Part shown: in pieces, positions 35,496-47,519 of the stretch
Position numbering within the stretch: position 1 is the stretch's first letter
Layout of the letters: each line of letters starts with the position of its first letter
Origin: an uncultured Muribaculaceae bacterium
Lineage (GTDB): Bacteria; Bacteroidota; Bacteroidia; Bacteroidales; Muribaculaceae
Length of the DNA stretch: 64,000 nt
Direction of reading: 5' to 3'
Assembly: GCA_910584125.1 (NCBI GenBank)
Contig: CAJTXU010000012.1
Coordinates: forward strand, 1-64,000
Translations under genes and position numbers: made by a program
The notes under the pieces: generated by a model
Told to the model about the DNA's origin: nothing
Seen by the model: only the letters and a program-made list of their open reading frames with translations
The model's database searches: none

Positions 35496-36806
35496 ATGAA
35501 GCGTTTCGCGACATTGATATTCACAATCCTGCTTCTTCTGTCCCACGCCATGGGGCAGGAGAGGCGGGATTCCGTCATTGTCAGTCTCGTGACGTGCTGG
35601 CCAGGGGCCGAGGTCTACGAACTGTGCGGCCACGAGGCAATCCGTGTGCGCGGCGTCAACGCCGAGGGGCAGCCGGTAGACTCGGTGTGGAACTACGGCA
35701 CGTTCGACTTCGCGCAGCCCAACTTCATCTACCGCTTCGTCAAGGGTGAGACCGACTACATGCTCTCCTCCTATCCGTTCGCATGGTTCATGCCCGAATA
35801 CATGTCGGCGGGGCGAAGAGTGGTGGAGCAGGACCTGAACCTCAGCCGCGAGGAGGCCTCGCGGCTCCACCGGATGCTGCGCGACGAGGCGCGGCCTCCG
35901 CACAACGTCTACCGCTACAACTATGTGCTCGACAACTGCGCCACGCGCATCATCGAGCGGCTCGACCAGGCAGCCGACGAGCGGGTGATCTATCCCGACA
36001 CGATAGCCTTCGGCACGTTCCGCCGCGAGATGCGCGCCTATCACCGTGACTATCCCTGGTATCAGTTCGGCATCGACCTCGCGCTCGGGTCAGGCATCGA
36101 CCGTCCCATCACGGGACGCGAGGAGATGTTTGTGCCCGTGGAGATGTATCAGAAGGCCGCCGGGGCGCATTTCGCCGACGGCAGACCGCTCGTGTCGGCC
36201 ACGCGCACGCTCTGGGAGGGCGTGCCCGACGCCACGCTCGGGCCGACGCACTGGAGCGCGACCCCGCTGGTGTGCTGTTCGGTGTTCTTCGTGCTGGTGC
36301 TCCTCGTGTGCTGGCTCCAATGGCGGCGGGTGGTGATATATCGCGCGCTATACTCGGTGTGGTTCGCGATGCTCGGCCTGACGGGCTGTCTGCTGGCGTT
36401 TCTCGTGTTCATCAGCTCGCACGAGGCCACGTCGCCCAATCTTCTGCTGCTCTGGCTCAACCCGTTGCAGCTCGTGGTGGCCGTCGGCGTATGGTTCCGC
36501 CGCACGTGGAAATGGCCGGTGACCTGCATGATGGTCTACAACATAATCGTGCTCACGGTGTTGTTGATAGTGTGGCCGTTCCAGAGGCAGTCGGCCAATG
36601 CGGCGTTCTTCCCGCTGATGGGGGCCACGCTCGCGCTGGCCGCGGTCTACGCAATAATCTCGCCGAAAATCAGTTATAATAAGAAGTGTAACACACGTAA
36701 GAATGAAGAGGTTTGCAACCTCGGTGCTGACAGGTCTGGTCGCGCTCGGCGCGGCGGCACAGCAGGCTCCCGCACGGCCAAGGCTCGTGGTGGGAATCGT
36801 CGTTGA
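35496..36806 (+). CDS. DUF4105 (Lnb N-terminal-like) membrane protein
   Basis: A 436-residue protein with a signal peptide (MKRFATLIFTILLLLSHAMG), a periplasmic DUF4105-like domain of about residues 22-260 (SLVTCWPGAEVYELCGHEAIRV, shown in part; YNYVLDNCATRI with conserved N-C), and then about four or five transmembrane helices (270-400). The DUF4105 fold resembles a papain-like hydrolase region; Cys and His residues in ELCGHEAI and LDNCATR are plausible catalytic or structural sites. The last 35 residues overlap the next gene by 104 bases in another frame. Function is unknown. Confidence 0.82.
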   Translation: MKRFATLIFTILLLLSHAMGQERRDSVIVSLVTCWPGAEVYELCGHEAIRVRGVNAEGQPVDSVWNYGTFDFAQPNFIYRFVKGETDYMLSSYPFAWFMPEYMSAGRRVVEQDLNLSREEASRLHRMLRDEARPPHNVYRYNYVLDNCATRIIERLDQAADERVIYPDTIAFGTFRREMRAYHRDYPWYQFGIDLALGSGIDRPITGREEMFVPVEMYQKAAGAHFADGRPLVSATRTLWEGVPDATLGPTHWSATPLVCCSVFFVLVLLVCWLQWRRVVIYRALYSVWFAMLGLTGCLLAFLVFISSHEATSPNLLLLWLNPLQLVVAVGVWFRRTWKWPVTCMMVYNIIVLTVLLIVWPFQRQSANAAFFPLMGATLALAAVYAIISPKISYNKKCNTRKNEEVCNLGADRSGRARRGGTAGSRTAKARGGNRR

Positions 36807-38286
36807 CCAGCTGCGCACCGATTACATAGAACTGCTGCAGGGCTATCTGGGCGAGCGGGGCTTCAAGGCCCTGCTCCGCGACGGCGTGTATATGCGCGAC
36901 GTCGACTTCAAGGCCTCGCGCCTCGACGCGGTCAGTTCGACGGCCATGCTCGTCACGGGCGCCTATCCGTCGCAGACGGGCGTCCCGGCGGCGTCGGTGT
37001 TCGATGTCACCGTGCCGGGCGGCGTGTCGCGGCTGCCTCTTGTCTCGACGGCCTCGGCCTCGGTGACCAACGACTCGTTCACCCCCGCGGCTCTGCGCCT
37101 CTCGACGGTGGCCGACGAACTCGTGGTCGATGCCGCCGGAGCCTCGCAGGTCTATTCCGTGGCCATGGACCCCCAGCAGGCCGTCATACTCGCCGGACAT
37201 TCCGGCAAGGGGGCGTTCTGGGTCAACAACACCTCGGGCAACTGGGCCACGACGTCATATTATGGCTCCATGCCCTCGGTGGTGTCCAACCGCAATTTCC
37301 GCGCGCCCCTCGCGCAGCGAATCGACACGATGAAATGGACACCCTCGCCGCGAATGGCGCAGGTGCCCTTCCTCTCCGAAAGCCGCCGCATCAATCCCTT
37401 CCGCCACACCTTCGCGCGCCAGGACCGCGACGTGTATAAGAAATTCGCCGCCTCGGCCCTCGCCAATATCGAGGTGACCGACGTGGCCATCGACCTGATC
37501 CGCAATCTCAACCTCGGGTCGAATCCCGGCGAGACCGACATGCTCAGCGTGGCATATACGGTGGCGCCGTTCAGGTATGCCGCCGACGGCGCCACGCGCG
37601 CCGAACTCACCGACTCCTACCTGCGTCTCGACGGGCAGATCGGCCGCCTTCTCGATGCGGTCGACAGTGCCGTCGGAGCCGCCAACTCGGTGATATGGCT
37701 CACCTCCACAGGATATTACGACGACGCTGCGTCCGTCGACGAGCGCTACCGCATTCCAGGCGGCGAGTTCTCGACGCTGCGCGCCCGCTCGCTGCTCAAT
37801 TCATATCTCTCCGCCAAATTCGGAAGCGCCGGCTACGTGTCGGCCATACGCGACGGCCAGGTGTATTTCGACCGTCACGTCATAGAGTCGATGCGGCTTG
37901 ACGCCGACCGCGTCATCGCCGACGCCCGCTCCTTCCTCGTCAAGATGAGCGGCGTGTCTGACGCCGTCACCATCGACGAGGTGCTCTCACCGGCCACTCC
38001 GGGCGCAGAAAGCCTGCGCCGCTCGCTCGACCCGCGCGTGGCGGGCGACATCGTGGTGAGGTTCGCCCCCGGATGGACCGTCAATTACGACGAGCAGACT
38101 CCCGTCCAGTCCAAGCATATGCGAGAGGCGGCCGTGATGACCCCGGCCTTCCTGCGCGCCCCGGGAGTCGCGCCCAAGGTGATCTCGACACCGGTCGACG
38201 CCGTCGCGCTCGCGCCGACGCTCGCCGGCGCCCTGCGGATCCGCGCCCCTAACGGAGCGCAGTCGCGCCCCGTGCCCCTCGACTGA
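36703..38286 (+). CDS. Alkaline phosphatase-fold (PafA/type I phosphodiesterase-like) protein, probably catalytically degenerate
   Basis: A 527-residue exported protein with a signal peptide (residues 1-20, ending GAAAQ). The fold is recognised from GIVVDQLRTDYIELLQGYL and TAMLVTGAYPSQTGVP at the N-terminus and DSYLRLDGQIGRLLDAVDSAVG later. Active relatives carry a D-x-x-G-H block and a T-A-D-H-G block that bind two metal ions; here the matching places read APFRYAADG and TSTGYYDDA, so these ligands are missing. The first metal Asp (VDQL) is kept. It may be a structural or binding protein now. Its start overlaps the DUF4105 gene by 104 bases. Confidence 0.78.
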   Translation: MKRFATSVLTGLVALGAAAQQAPARPRLVVGIVVDQLRTDYIELLQGYLGERGFKALLRDGVYMRDVDFKASRLDAVSSTAMLVTGAYPSQTGVPAASVFDVTVPGGVSRLPLVSTASASVTNDSFTPAALRLSTVADELVVDAAGASQVYSVAMDPQQAVILAGHSGKGAFWVNNTSGNWATTSYYGSMPSVVSNRNFRAPLAQRIDTMKWTPSPRMAQVPFLSESRRINPFRHTFARQDRDVYKKFAASALANIEVTDVAIDLIRNLNLGSNPGETDMLSVAYTVAPFRYAADGATRAELTDSYLRLDGQIGRLLDAVDSAVGAANSVIWLTSTGYYDDAASVDERYRIPGGEFSTLRARSLLNSYLSAKFGSAGYVSAIRDGQVYFDRHVIESMRLDADRVIADARSFLVKMSGVSDAVTIDEVLSPATPGAESLRRSLDPRVAGDIVVRFAPGWTVNYDEQTPVQSKHMREAAVMTPAFLRAPGVAPKVISTPVDAVALAPTLAGALRIRAPNGAQSRPVPLD

Positions 38287-38288
38287 AC

Positions 38289-38330
38289 AATGATTAATGA
38301 TTATTGATTAATTATAAATTATTAATGATT
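38289..38330. repeat. Heptamer tandem repeat, 6 units
   Basis: Six 7-bp units (AATGATT, AATGATT, ATTGATT, AATTATA, AATTATT, AATGATT) begin three bases after the stop of the phosphatase-fold gene. Confidence 0.75.
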
Positions 38331-38392
38331 AGGGGGCGTGGCCACTCATTGTTTTCTTCTCATTACTTTTCTTGTAAAACATAAACACTCAG

Positions 38393-41815
<3,423 letters not shown>

Positions 41816-41837
41816 CACCCTGACCGCATTGAAATAA

Positions 41838-41874
41838 AAATATCGGCATCGCATCGCGGTGCCGATATTTTTTT
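41838..41874 (+). terminator. Terminator of secA
   Basis: AAATATCGGCATCGC (from 41838) pairs with GCGGTGCCGATATTT (41856-41870) with one G-T pair and is followed by TTTT; it lies 22 bases after the stop and may also serve the converging MFS gene. Confidence 0.88.
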
Positions 41875-41901
41875 AGGATTTTCAATTCAAACGATCATGC
41901 G

Positions 41902-43128
41902 TCAAGCATTATCAAGGTCGGCGGGGAGTCGGCGCGAACCGTAGCTGAAGATGAGGGTCGTTACACCGAGCACGAGGAACACAATCGCCGTCGAACAGCG
42001 TATGTCGCCGAGTCCCACAAGCGGCGCCACCGTAGCGCCGAACACGTAGCCGCCGACGCCCACGATCGCCGACGCCGCCCCGGCGTTGGTACGCCCCTCG
42101 TTCATGGCCAGCGTGTTGCCGACGGTGAATATCATCCCCATGCAGAATATCATCGGCAGCAGCGACATCTCGTATGCCCAGAAGTCATGAACGCAGAAGA
42201 GCACAATCGCCTCGACCGTAATCGAGATCATCATAATCAGTCCGGCGATCCAGGCGGCGTTCTTCAGAATCTTGAACCTCAGCGCGAAAATCGAGCCCGC
42301 GGCCGCGAAGAGTGCGTTGAAGCCCATGAACAGACCGAAATGCAGCGCCGACCATCCGTAGATGGTCTGCATGATGAAGGGCGCCGACGACGTGTACGCG
42401 AACAGCAGGCCGAGCGCCGAACCCTTCAGCAGCACATGCGTCATGAACGGTCGGTTGCGAAGCAGAGGACCGTACTCCTTGAACGCCGACATCAGACTGC
42501 CGGTCAGCCTGTGGCTCTTAGGCAGAGACTCCTTGAAAAAGAAGCTGATCACCACGAGCAGGAGCGCGAAGGCCGCCAGCACCCAGAAGATGCCCTGCCA
42601 ATGGATCGAGTCCGCCACCAGACCGCCGACGACAGGCGCCGACGCAGGCGCGAAACCGTTGATCGCGCCGATCAGGGCCATCATCTTCGCAAGCTGGCGT
42701 CCGCCGTATATATCGGCCGGAACAGTCCGCGCCAGGAAATATCCTCCCGACGCACCGAGTCCCTGCACCAGACGGCAGAGCAGGAAGACGTGGATGGTTG
42801 GCGAGAACACCGAGGCCACCGCCCCGGCCATGAAGACCACCATCGAGACCAGCAGCACCGGTTTGCGGCCGTAACGGTCGCTGAGCGGGCCGAGTATCAC
42901 CTGGCCCGCCCCGAGGCCGATCATGCCCATGGTGAGACCCAACTGCACCTGCGAGACCGAGCAATGGAAAAAGCGCGTCATCTCGGGCAGCGTCGGCAGA
43001 TACATGTCGTTGACAAACGAGCCGAACGCGCTGAGCAGCACGAGATAGCCCACCAGGAACATGTAATAGCCCTTGCCGTGCGGATAGACAGCGGCAGGAG
43101 ACGCCGAGTTCTCGTTGTTCGCGTCCAT
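41902..43128 (-). CDS. MFS multidrug efflux transporter, Bcr/CflA family
   Basis: A 408-residue inner-membrane protein with 12 predicted helices. The N-terminal helix pair contains FVNDMYLPTLPEM, typical of Bcr/CflA pumps, and the MFS motif A is GPLSDRYGRKPVLL (about residue 84). Such carriers export drugs or small metabolites (bicyclomycin, chloramphenicol, or cysteine in other species) by proton antiport. It starts three bases after a small membrane protein gene on the same strand and ends convergent to secA. Confidence 0.92.
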   Translation of the reverse strand: MDANNENSASPAAVYPHGKGYYMFLVGYLVLLSAFGSFVNDMYLPTLPEMTRFFHCSVSQVQLGLTMGMIGLGAGQVILGPLSDRYGRKPVLLVSMVVFMAGAVASVFSPTIHVFLLCRLVQGLGASGGYFLARTVPADIYGGRQLAKMMALIGAINGFAPASAPVVGGLVADSIHWQGIFWVLAAFALLLVVISFFFKESLPKSHRLTGSLMSAFKEYGPLLRNRPFMTHVLLKGSALGLLFAYTSSAPFIMQTIYGWSALHFGLFMGFNALFAAAGSIFALRFKILKNAAWIAGLIMMISITVEAIVLFCVHDFWAYEMSLLPMIFCMGMIFTVGNTLAMNEGRTNAGAASAIVGVGGYVFGATVAPLVGLGDIRCSTAIVFLVLGVTTLIFSYGSRRLPADLDNA

Positions 43129-43131
43129 GGC

Positions 43132-43398
43132 TTACCAGAAAATCAAGGGACAGACCGTGAAATATGCCAGCGAGTCGAAAACGAGACCCAGCACGAAATA
43201 AGCGACGATCCAGAACATCGAGATCCAGAATCCCCACCACGCCAGCGTGTTGTTGCGGTAGCCGAGTCCGATGCAGGAGAGCACCGCGCCGATGAGCCAG
43301 AACAGGCCGCCCAGGAACGGCAGCCAGAAGAAAGCGGCACCGAGGCAGGCGAAAATGAAGCCTGTGGCGCCGATTGAATTATTGTCAGTGTTTGCCAT
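43132..43398 (-). CDS. Small four-segment membrane protein
   Basis: An 88-residue protein with hydrophobic stretches covering about residues 10-45 and 52-80 (for example GFIFACLGAAFFWLPFLGG and WWGFWISMFWIVAYFVLGL), a glycine-rich helix packing pattern, and a tryptophan C-terminus (FW). I do not recognise the family, though it resembles DUF4190-like small envelope proteins. It lies three bases upstream of the MFS pump and is likely cotranscribed, so an accessory role is possible but unproven. Confidence 0.7.
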   Translation of the reverse strand: MANTDNNSIGATGFIFACLGAAFFWLPFLGGLFWLIGAVLSCIGLGYRNNTLAWWGFWISMFWIVAYFVLGLVFDSLAYFTVCPLIFW

Positions 43399-43514
43399 AG
43401 TATCTGAATTTTAAGTTAGAACGCTCCTGGGGTTGTCAGGGTTCTCCTGATTTTCGGGATCCGGGCTGAAGCCCGGGCACAGGACCAGGATGTCATGGGT
43501 CTACTCATTTTCGA

Positions 43515-43559
43515 GCTACTCGAGCAACTCGAGCTACTCGAGCTACTCGAGAATTCCGA
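43515..43559. repeat. Nonamer tandem repeat, 5 units
   Basis: Five 9-bp units based on GCTACTCGA (with GCAACTCGA and GAATTCCGA variants) occupy the gap between the small membrane protein and aspS. The neighbouring 43461-43476 holds a short CCGGGCT hairpin. The rest of 43399-43600 shows no gene. Confidence 0.7.
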
Positions 43560-43601
43560 TAAGTCCGGGATGCTCGGAAGGCCCGGGCTGTCGGAGAAAA
43601 A

Positions 43602-43633
43602 TTTGGATATTCGGATTATTTTTATTAACTTTG
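43602..43633 (+). promoter_or_regulatory. aspS promoter
   Basis: TTTG (43602-43605) and TAACTTTG (43626-43633) are 20 bases apart. An 8-bp-arm inverted repeat TTGCGTGC/GCACGCAA (43631-43638, 43646-43653) overlaps the -7 box and start point. Confidence 0.75.
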
Positions 43634-43682
43634 CGTGCTAAATATGCACGCAACAAGCGTGCGGAGGATATCCAGATAATTT

Positions 43683-45443
43683 ATGTACAGAGATACGACA
43701 TGCGGTGAGCTTCGTCTTGCCGATGCCGGCAGGCACGTCAGGCTTGCCGGATGGGTTCAGAGAGCCCGTAAAATGGGCGGTATGACATTTGTCGACGTCC
43801 GCGACCGTTATGGAATCACCCAGGTGGTTTTCAGCAATGAGATAGATGCCGGGCTCGCCGAGCAGGCAAACCGTCTCGGTCGAGAGTATGTGGTTGAAAT
43901 CGAGGGAGATGTCAAGGAACGCAGTTCCAAGAACGCCAATCTTCCCACTGGCGACGTGGAGGTGATAGCCACCTCTGTCAAGGTGCTCAACCGCAGCGAG
44001 ATCCCCCCGTTCACCATCGAGGACAACACCGACGGCGGCGACGACCTCCGCATGAAATACCGTTATCTCGACCTGCGCCGCCCGATGGTGCGCCGCAACC
44101 TCGAGCTGCGTCACAAGATGGCGTTCGAGATCCGCAGGTATCTCGACTCGAAGGGATTTCTTGAGATCGAGACGCCGATTCTGGTCAAGTCGACTCCGGA
44201 GGGAGCCCGCGACTTCGTGGTGCCCTCGCGCATGAATCCGGGCGAGTTCTACGCCCTGCCGCAGTCGCCCCAGCTGTTCAAGCAGCTGCTGATGGTGTCG
44301 GGCTTCGACCGTTATTTCCAGATAGCCAAATGTTTCCGCGACGAGGACCTTCGCGCCGACCGTCAGCCTGAGTTCACGCAGATTGACTGCGAGATGAGCT
44401 TCGTGCGTCAGGAGGATGTGATCGATATGTTCGAGGGCCTTGTCAAGCACATATTCAAGTATGTCAAGGGCATAGACTTCACCGAGCCTTTCGAGCGCAT
44501 CACGTGGGCCGACGCCATGGCGCGCTACGGCAGCGACAAGCCCGACAAACGCTTCGGCATGGAGTTCGTCGAGCTCACCGACCTGGCCAAGGGCCACGGC
44601 TTCAGCGTGGTCGATGACGCCGAGCTCACCGTCGGCATCGCCGTTCCCGGCGCGGCCGGCTACACCCGCAAGCAGCTCGACGAGCTCACGGAGTTCGTGC
44701 GTCGCCCGCAGGTTGGGGCCAAGGGCCTGATGTGGGTCAAGTTCGAGGAGAACGGCGCCGTCAAGAGCTCGGTGGGCAAGTTCTACGACGAGGCGACGCT
44801 CCGCGCCTGGGGCGAGAAGGCCGGCGCCAAGGCCGGCGACCTGCTGCTCGTGATGAGCGGCGAGGCCATGAAGACGCGCAAGCAGCTGTGCGAGCTGCGT
44901 CTCGAGATGGGCAACCGCCTCGGTCTGCGCGACAAGAACGTCTTCGCTCCGCTGTGGGTCATCGACTTCCCCCTCTTCGAGTGGGACGAGGAGACGCAGC
45001 GCTACTACGCGATGCATCACCCGTTCACGTCGCCCAACCCCGACGACATACCGTTGCTGCACAGCGACACGGGCAAGGTGCGCGCCACGGCCTACGACAT
45101 CGTGGTTAACGGCACGGAGCTCGGCGGCGGCTCGATCCGAATCCATGACGCCGAGCTTCAGGACACGATGTTCGAGCTTCTCGGCTTCACGCCCGAGCGC
45201 GCTCAGGAGCAGTTCGGTTTCCTGATGGAGGCGTTCAAGTATGGCGCGCCCCCTCACGGCGGTCTCGCCCTCGGCTTCGACCGCTTCGTCTCGATACTCG
45301 CCGGCCTCGACACGATCCGCGACGTGATAGCGTTCCCCAAGAACAATTCGGGCCGCGACGTGATGAACGAGAGCCCGTCGCCCATCGACCAGGCCCAGCT
45401 CGACGAGCTTCAGATCGCATTGGCCCCGGCCGGCGACAAATAG
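43683..45443 (+). CDS. aspS: Aspartyl-tRNA synthetase
   Basis: AspRS charges tRNA-Asp. The 586-residue bacterial-type class II enzyme has the N-terminal OB domain (LAGWVQRARKMGGMTFVDVRDRYG, shown in part), motif 1 (residues around 150), motif 2 (FQIAKCFRDEDLRADRQPEFTQID, shown as FRDEDLRADRQPEFTQ), the bacterial insertion (GAD) domain at about 290-410, and motif 3 (GGLALGFDRFVSILAG). Length is as expected. The leader of about 45 nucleotides has AGGA near the start. nif3 follows 46 bases later. Confidence 0.97.
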   Translation: MYRDTTCGELRLADAGRHVRLAGWVQRARKMGGMTFVDVRDRYGITQVVFSNEIDAGLAEQANRLGREYVVEIEGDVKERSSKNANLPTGDVEVIATSVKVLNRSEIPPFTIEDNTDGGDDLRMKYRYLDLRRPMVRRNLELRHKMAFEIRRYLDSKGFLEIETPILVKSTPEGARDFVVPSRMNPGEFYALPQSPQLFKQLLMVSGFDRYFQIAKCFRDEDLRADRQPEFTQIDCEMSFVRQEDVIDMFEGLVKHIFKYVKGIDFTEPFERITWADAMARYGSDKPDKRFGMEFVELTDLAKGHGFSVVDDAELTVGIAVPGAAGYTRKQLDELTEFVRRPQVGAKGLMWVKFEENGAVKSSVGKFYDEATLRAWGEKAGAKAGDLLLVMSGEAMKTRKQLCELRLEMGNRLGLRDKNVFAPLWVIDFPLFEWDEETQRYYAMHHPFTSPNPDDIPLLHSDTGKVRATAYDIVVNGTELGGGSIRIHDAELQDTMFELLGFTPERAQEQFGFLMEAFKYGAPPHGGLALGFDRFVSILAGLDTIRDVIAFPKNNSGRDVMNESPSPIDQAQLDELQIALAPAGDK

Positions 45444-45489
45444 CCTGAACACAACGCATTCAACTCACTTCTCACCCAAACACAACGCA

Positions 45490-46272
45490 ATGACCGTATA
45501 TGACATAGCGTCGGCAATCGAGGCGTTCGCGCCGCTTCCGCTGCAGGAAAGCTACGACAACGCCGGGATGCAGGTGGGGCGCGGCGACCGCAATGTCAAC
45601 GCCGTGATGCTCTGCCTCGACGTGACGGCCGAGGTGCTCGAGGAGGCTATCCGCCGCCAGTGCGAGATGATCGTCTCCCATCACCCGCTCATTTTCCACG
45701 GGCTCAAGAGCCTCACCGGCGCCGACGAGACGCAGCGCATCGTGATGCGTGCCCTCGAGGCCGGGGTGGCGATCTATTCGGCCCACACCAACCTCGACTC
45801 GACGTGGAACGGCGTCAGCCACGAGATGGCCCACATCCTCGGCCTCTCCGACATAAGCGTGCTCGAACCCGCTGAGGGAAATCCGCGGGCGGGCCTCGGA
45901 GTCGTCGGCTCGATAACTCCGACTCCGAAACTCGAGCTGCTGAGGCGCATCAAGGAGAAATTCAATGTCGGCTGCCTGCGTTATTCGTCGCAGTCGTCGA
46001 CGCTCGTCGTCAAGCGCGTGGCCCTCTGCGGCGGCTCGGGCGGCAGCCTGATCCGCCGGGCCCTCGACGCCGGCGCCGACCTCTACGTCACGGCCGACGT
46101 GAAATATCACGACTTCGCCACCTACGGCCAGCGTATGGTGATCGCCGACATCGGACACTACGAGAGCGAGCTCTGCTCGATGAGGATATTCTCGCGGATC
46201 ATCCGAGGGCGGTATCCCGACATCGTGGTCTATTTCTCCGACGACCAGCGCAACCCGGTGGGCGTGATGTGA
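45490..46272 (+). CDS. NIF3/YbgI family dinuclear metal-binding protein
   Basis: A 260-residue cytoplasmic protein of the Nif3 family, which forms hexamers with a two-metal site and has been linked to GTP cyclohydrolase I-like or DNA repair roles. Typical blocks are PLPLQESYDNAGMQVG at the N-terminus, SHHPLIFHGLKSL (metal histidines, about residue 63), YSAHTNLDSTWNGVSHEMA (His-x-x-x-Asp), and VTADVKYHDF, then DIGHYESE near the end. It is shorter than the 365-residue form that has an inserted PII-like domain. A zinc-ribbon gene follows after 49 bases, a conserved Bacteroidetes pairing. Confidence 0.92.
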   Translation: MTVYDIASAIEAFAPLPLQESYDNAGMQVGRGDRNVNAVMLCLDVTAEVLEEAIRRQCEMIVSHHPLIFHGLKSLTGADETQRIVMRALEAGVAIYSAHTNLDSTWNGVSHEMAHILGLSDISVLEPAEGNPRAGLGVVGSITPTPKLELLRRIKEKFNVGCLRYSSQSSTLVVKRVALCGGSGGSLIRRALDAGADLYVTADVKYHDFATYGQRMVIADIGHYESELCSMRIFSRIIRGRYPDIVVYFSDDQRNPVGVM

Positions 46273-46321
46273 GCGCGGCCCGCGTGCCGTGACAAATCGT
46301 AACAATCGTATACTCAATAAT

Positions 46322-47143
46322 ATGGCAGATAAGAAAAACGAAAAAGAACGCAGCGTCGAGGAGCGCCTCAAGGCCCTCTACCATCTCCAGTCGCTCCTTT
46401 CGGAGATCGACCGCATCAAGATCCTGCGCGGCGAGCTCCCCAACGAGGTGAAGGACCGCGAGGATGAGATCGTGCGCTATCAGACGCGCATCGGCAAGTT
46501 CGAGGCTGAGATCGCATCGCTGCGCGACCTGATTGCCGACAAGAAAGCCGACATAGAGGTGCGCGGACAGAAGATCGCGCGCTACGAGGAGCAGATCAAC
46601 AACGTGCGCAACAACCGCGAATTCGCCTTCCTCGAGAAGGAGAAGGAGTTCGAGACCCTCGAGATCCAGCTCGACGAGAAGAACATCCGCGATGCCGAGG
46701 CGAAGATCGCCGAGAAGACGGCCGAGATCGAGCGCAACCGCGGCGAACTCGCCGACAATCAGCACATCCTCGATCAGAAGAAGGTGGAGCTCAACGAGAT
46801 TATCTCGGAGACGCGTCAGGAGGAGGAGAACCTTCTTCGTCAGGCCAAGGAGCTCGAGCCGGGCATCGACGCCTACACGCTGGCCGCATTCAAGCGCATC
46901 CGCAAGAACGCGCGCAACGGCCTCGGCATCGTCACCGTGCAGCGCGACGCCTGCGGCGGCTGCTTCAACCGCATCCCGCCCCAGCGCCAGCTTGAGATCA
47001 AGATGCACAAGAAGGTGATAGTGTGCGAGTATTGCGGCCGCATCATGATCGACGGCGCCCTGGCCGGCATCGAGGAGACCCCCGCGGCCGCCCCGGCCCC
47101 CAAGAAGCGTGCCTCGCGCGCCAAGAAACCCACATCTTTGTGA
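46322..47143 (+). CDS. Coiled-coil zinc-ribbon protein (C4-type, DUF164-like)
   Basis: A 273-residue protein. Residues about 10-190 form a long antiparallel coiled coil (heptad patterns rich in E, K, I and L). The end carries a four-cysteine zinc ribbon: CGGCFNRIPPQRQLEIK, then VCEYCGRIM. A short Ala/Pro/Lys tail follows. The start at 46322 is in line with family members. Similar proteins are found beside nif3 in many bacteria; a nucleic-acid-linked role is suspected but not established. queD begins nine bases after it, so the gene probably reads into the que operon. Confidence 0.9.
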   Translation: MADKKNEKERSVEERLKALYHLQSLLSEIDRIKILRGELPNEVKDREDEIVRYQTRIGKFEAEIASLRDLIADKKADIEVRGQKIARYEEQINNVRNNREFAFLEKEKEFETLEIQLDEKNIRDAEAKIAEKTAEIERNRGELADNQHILDQKKVELNEIISETRQEEENLLRQAKELEPGIDAYTLAAFKRIRKNARNGLGIVTVQRDACGGCFNRIPPQRQLEIKMHKKVIVCEYCGRIMIDGALAGIEETPAAAPAPKKRASRAKKPTSL

Positions 47144-47152
47144 CGCCGGCCG

Positions 47153-47482
47153 ATGTATTTCGTCAGAAAGACATTCGAGTTCAGCGCCGCCCATCGCCTG
47201 GACCTTGACTACGAGAGCCGCTGCACGCAGCTCCACGGCCACAACTGGGTGGTCACGGTCGAATGCGCGTCGGAGCAACTCGACCGCAACGGCATGGTGG
47301 TGGACTTCACCCACATAAAGCGCCGCGTGATCGACATGCTCGACCACAAGGTGCTCAACGACGTGCTCGACTTCAACCCGACGGCCGAGAACATCGCCCG
47401 CTGGATAGTCGAGACGGTCCCGCACTGTCGCCGCGCCGAGGTGCGCGAGAGCGAGGGCAACACGGCCGCCTACGAAGTGTAG
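47153..47482 (+). CDS. queD: 6-carboxytetrahydropterin synthase
   Basis: QueD turns dihydroneopterin triphosphate into 6-carboxy-tetrahydropterin, the second step toward preQ1 and queuosine. The 109-residue protein has the zinc histidines in FSAAHRL (His near 15) and CTQLHGHNW (HGH near 28-30), the catalytic Cys just before, and DFTHIKR and LDHKVLN with catalytic Asp/His. Only nine bases separate it from the zinc-ribbon gene, and queE follows after 37 bases. Confidence 0.95.
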   Translation: MYFVRKTFEFSAAHRLDLDYESRCTQLHGHNWVVTVECASEQLDRNGMVVDFTHIKRRVIDMLDHKVLNDVLDFNPTAENIARWIVETVPHCRRAEVRESEGNTAAYEV

Positions 47483-47519
47483 GCGCCCACGGTATTGACA
47501 ATCATCATTCAGTCTCAGG

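Noticed and set aside
34104..36044. A 646-codon minus-strand frame opposite asnS
   Set aside because: Same effect of codon bias; the encoded sequence has no recognisable domain and lies opposite a certain asnS gene.
43490..43708. A 72-codon plus-strand frame rich in serine and tyrosine before aspS
   Set aside because: It is produced by translating the nonamer repeat and the aspS promoter, and overlaps the aspS start; no sign of a real protein.
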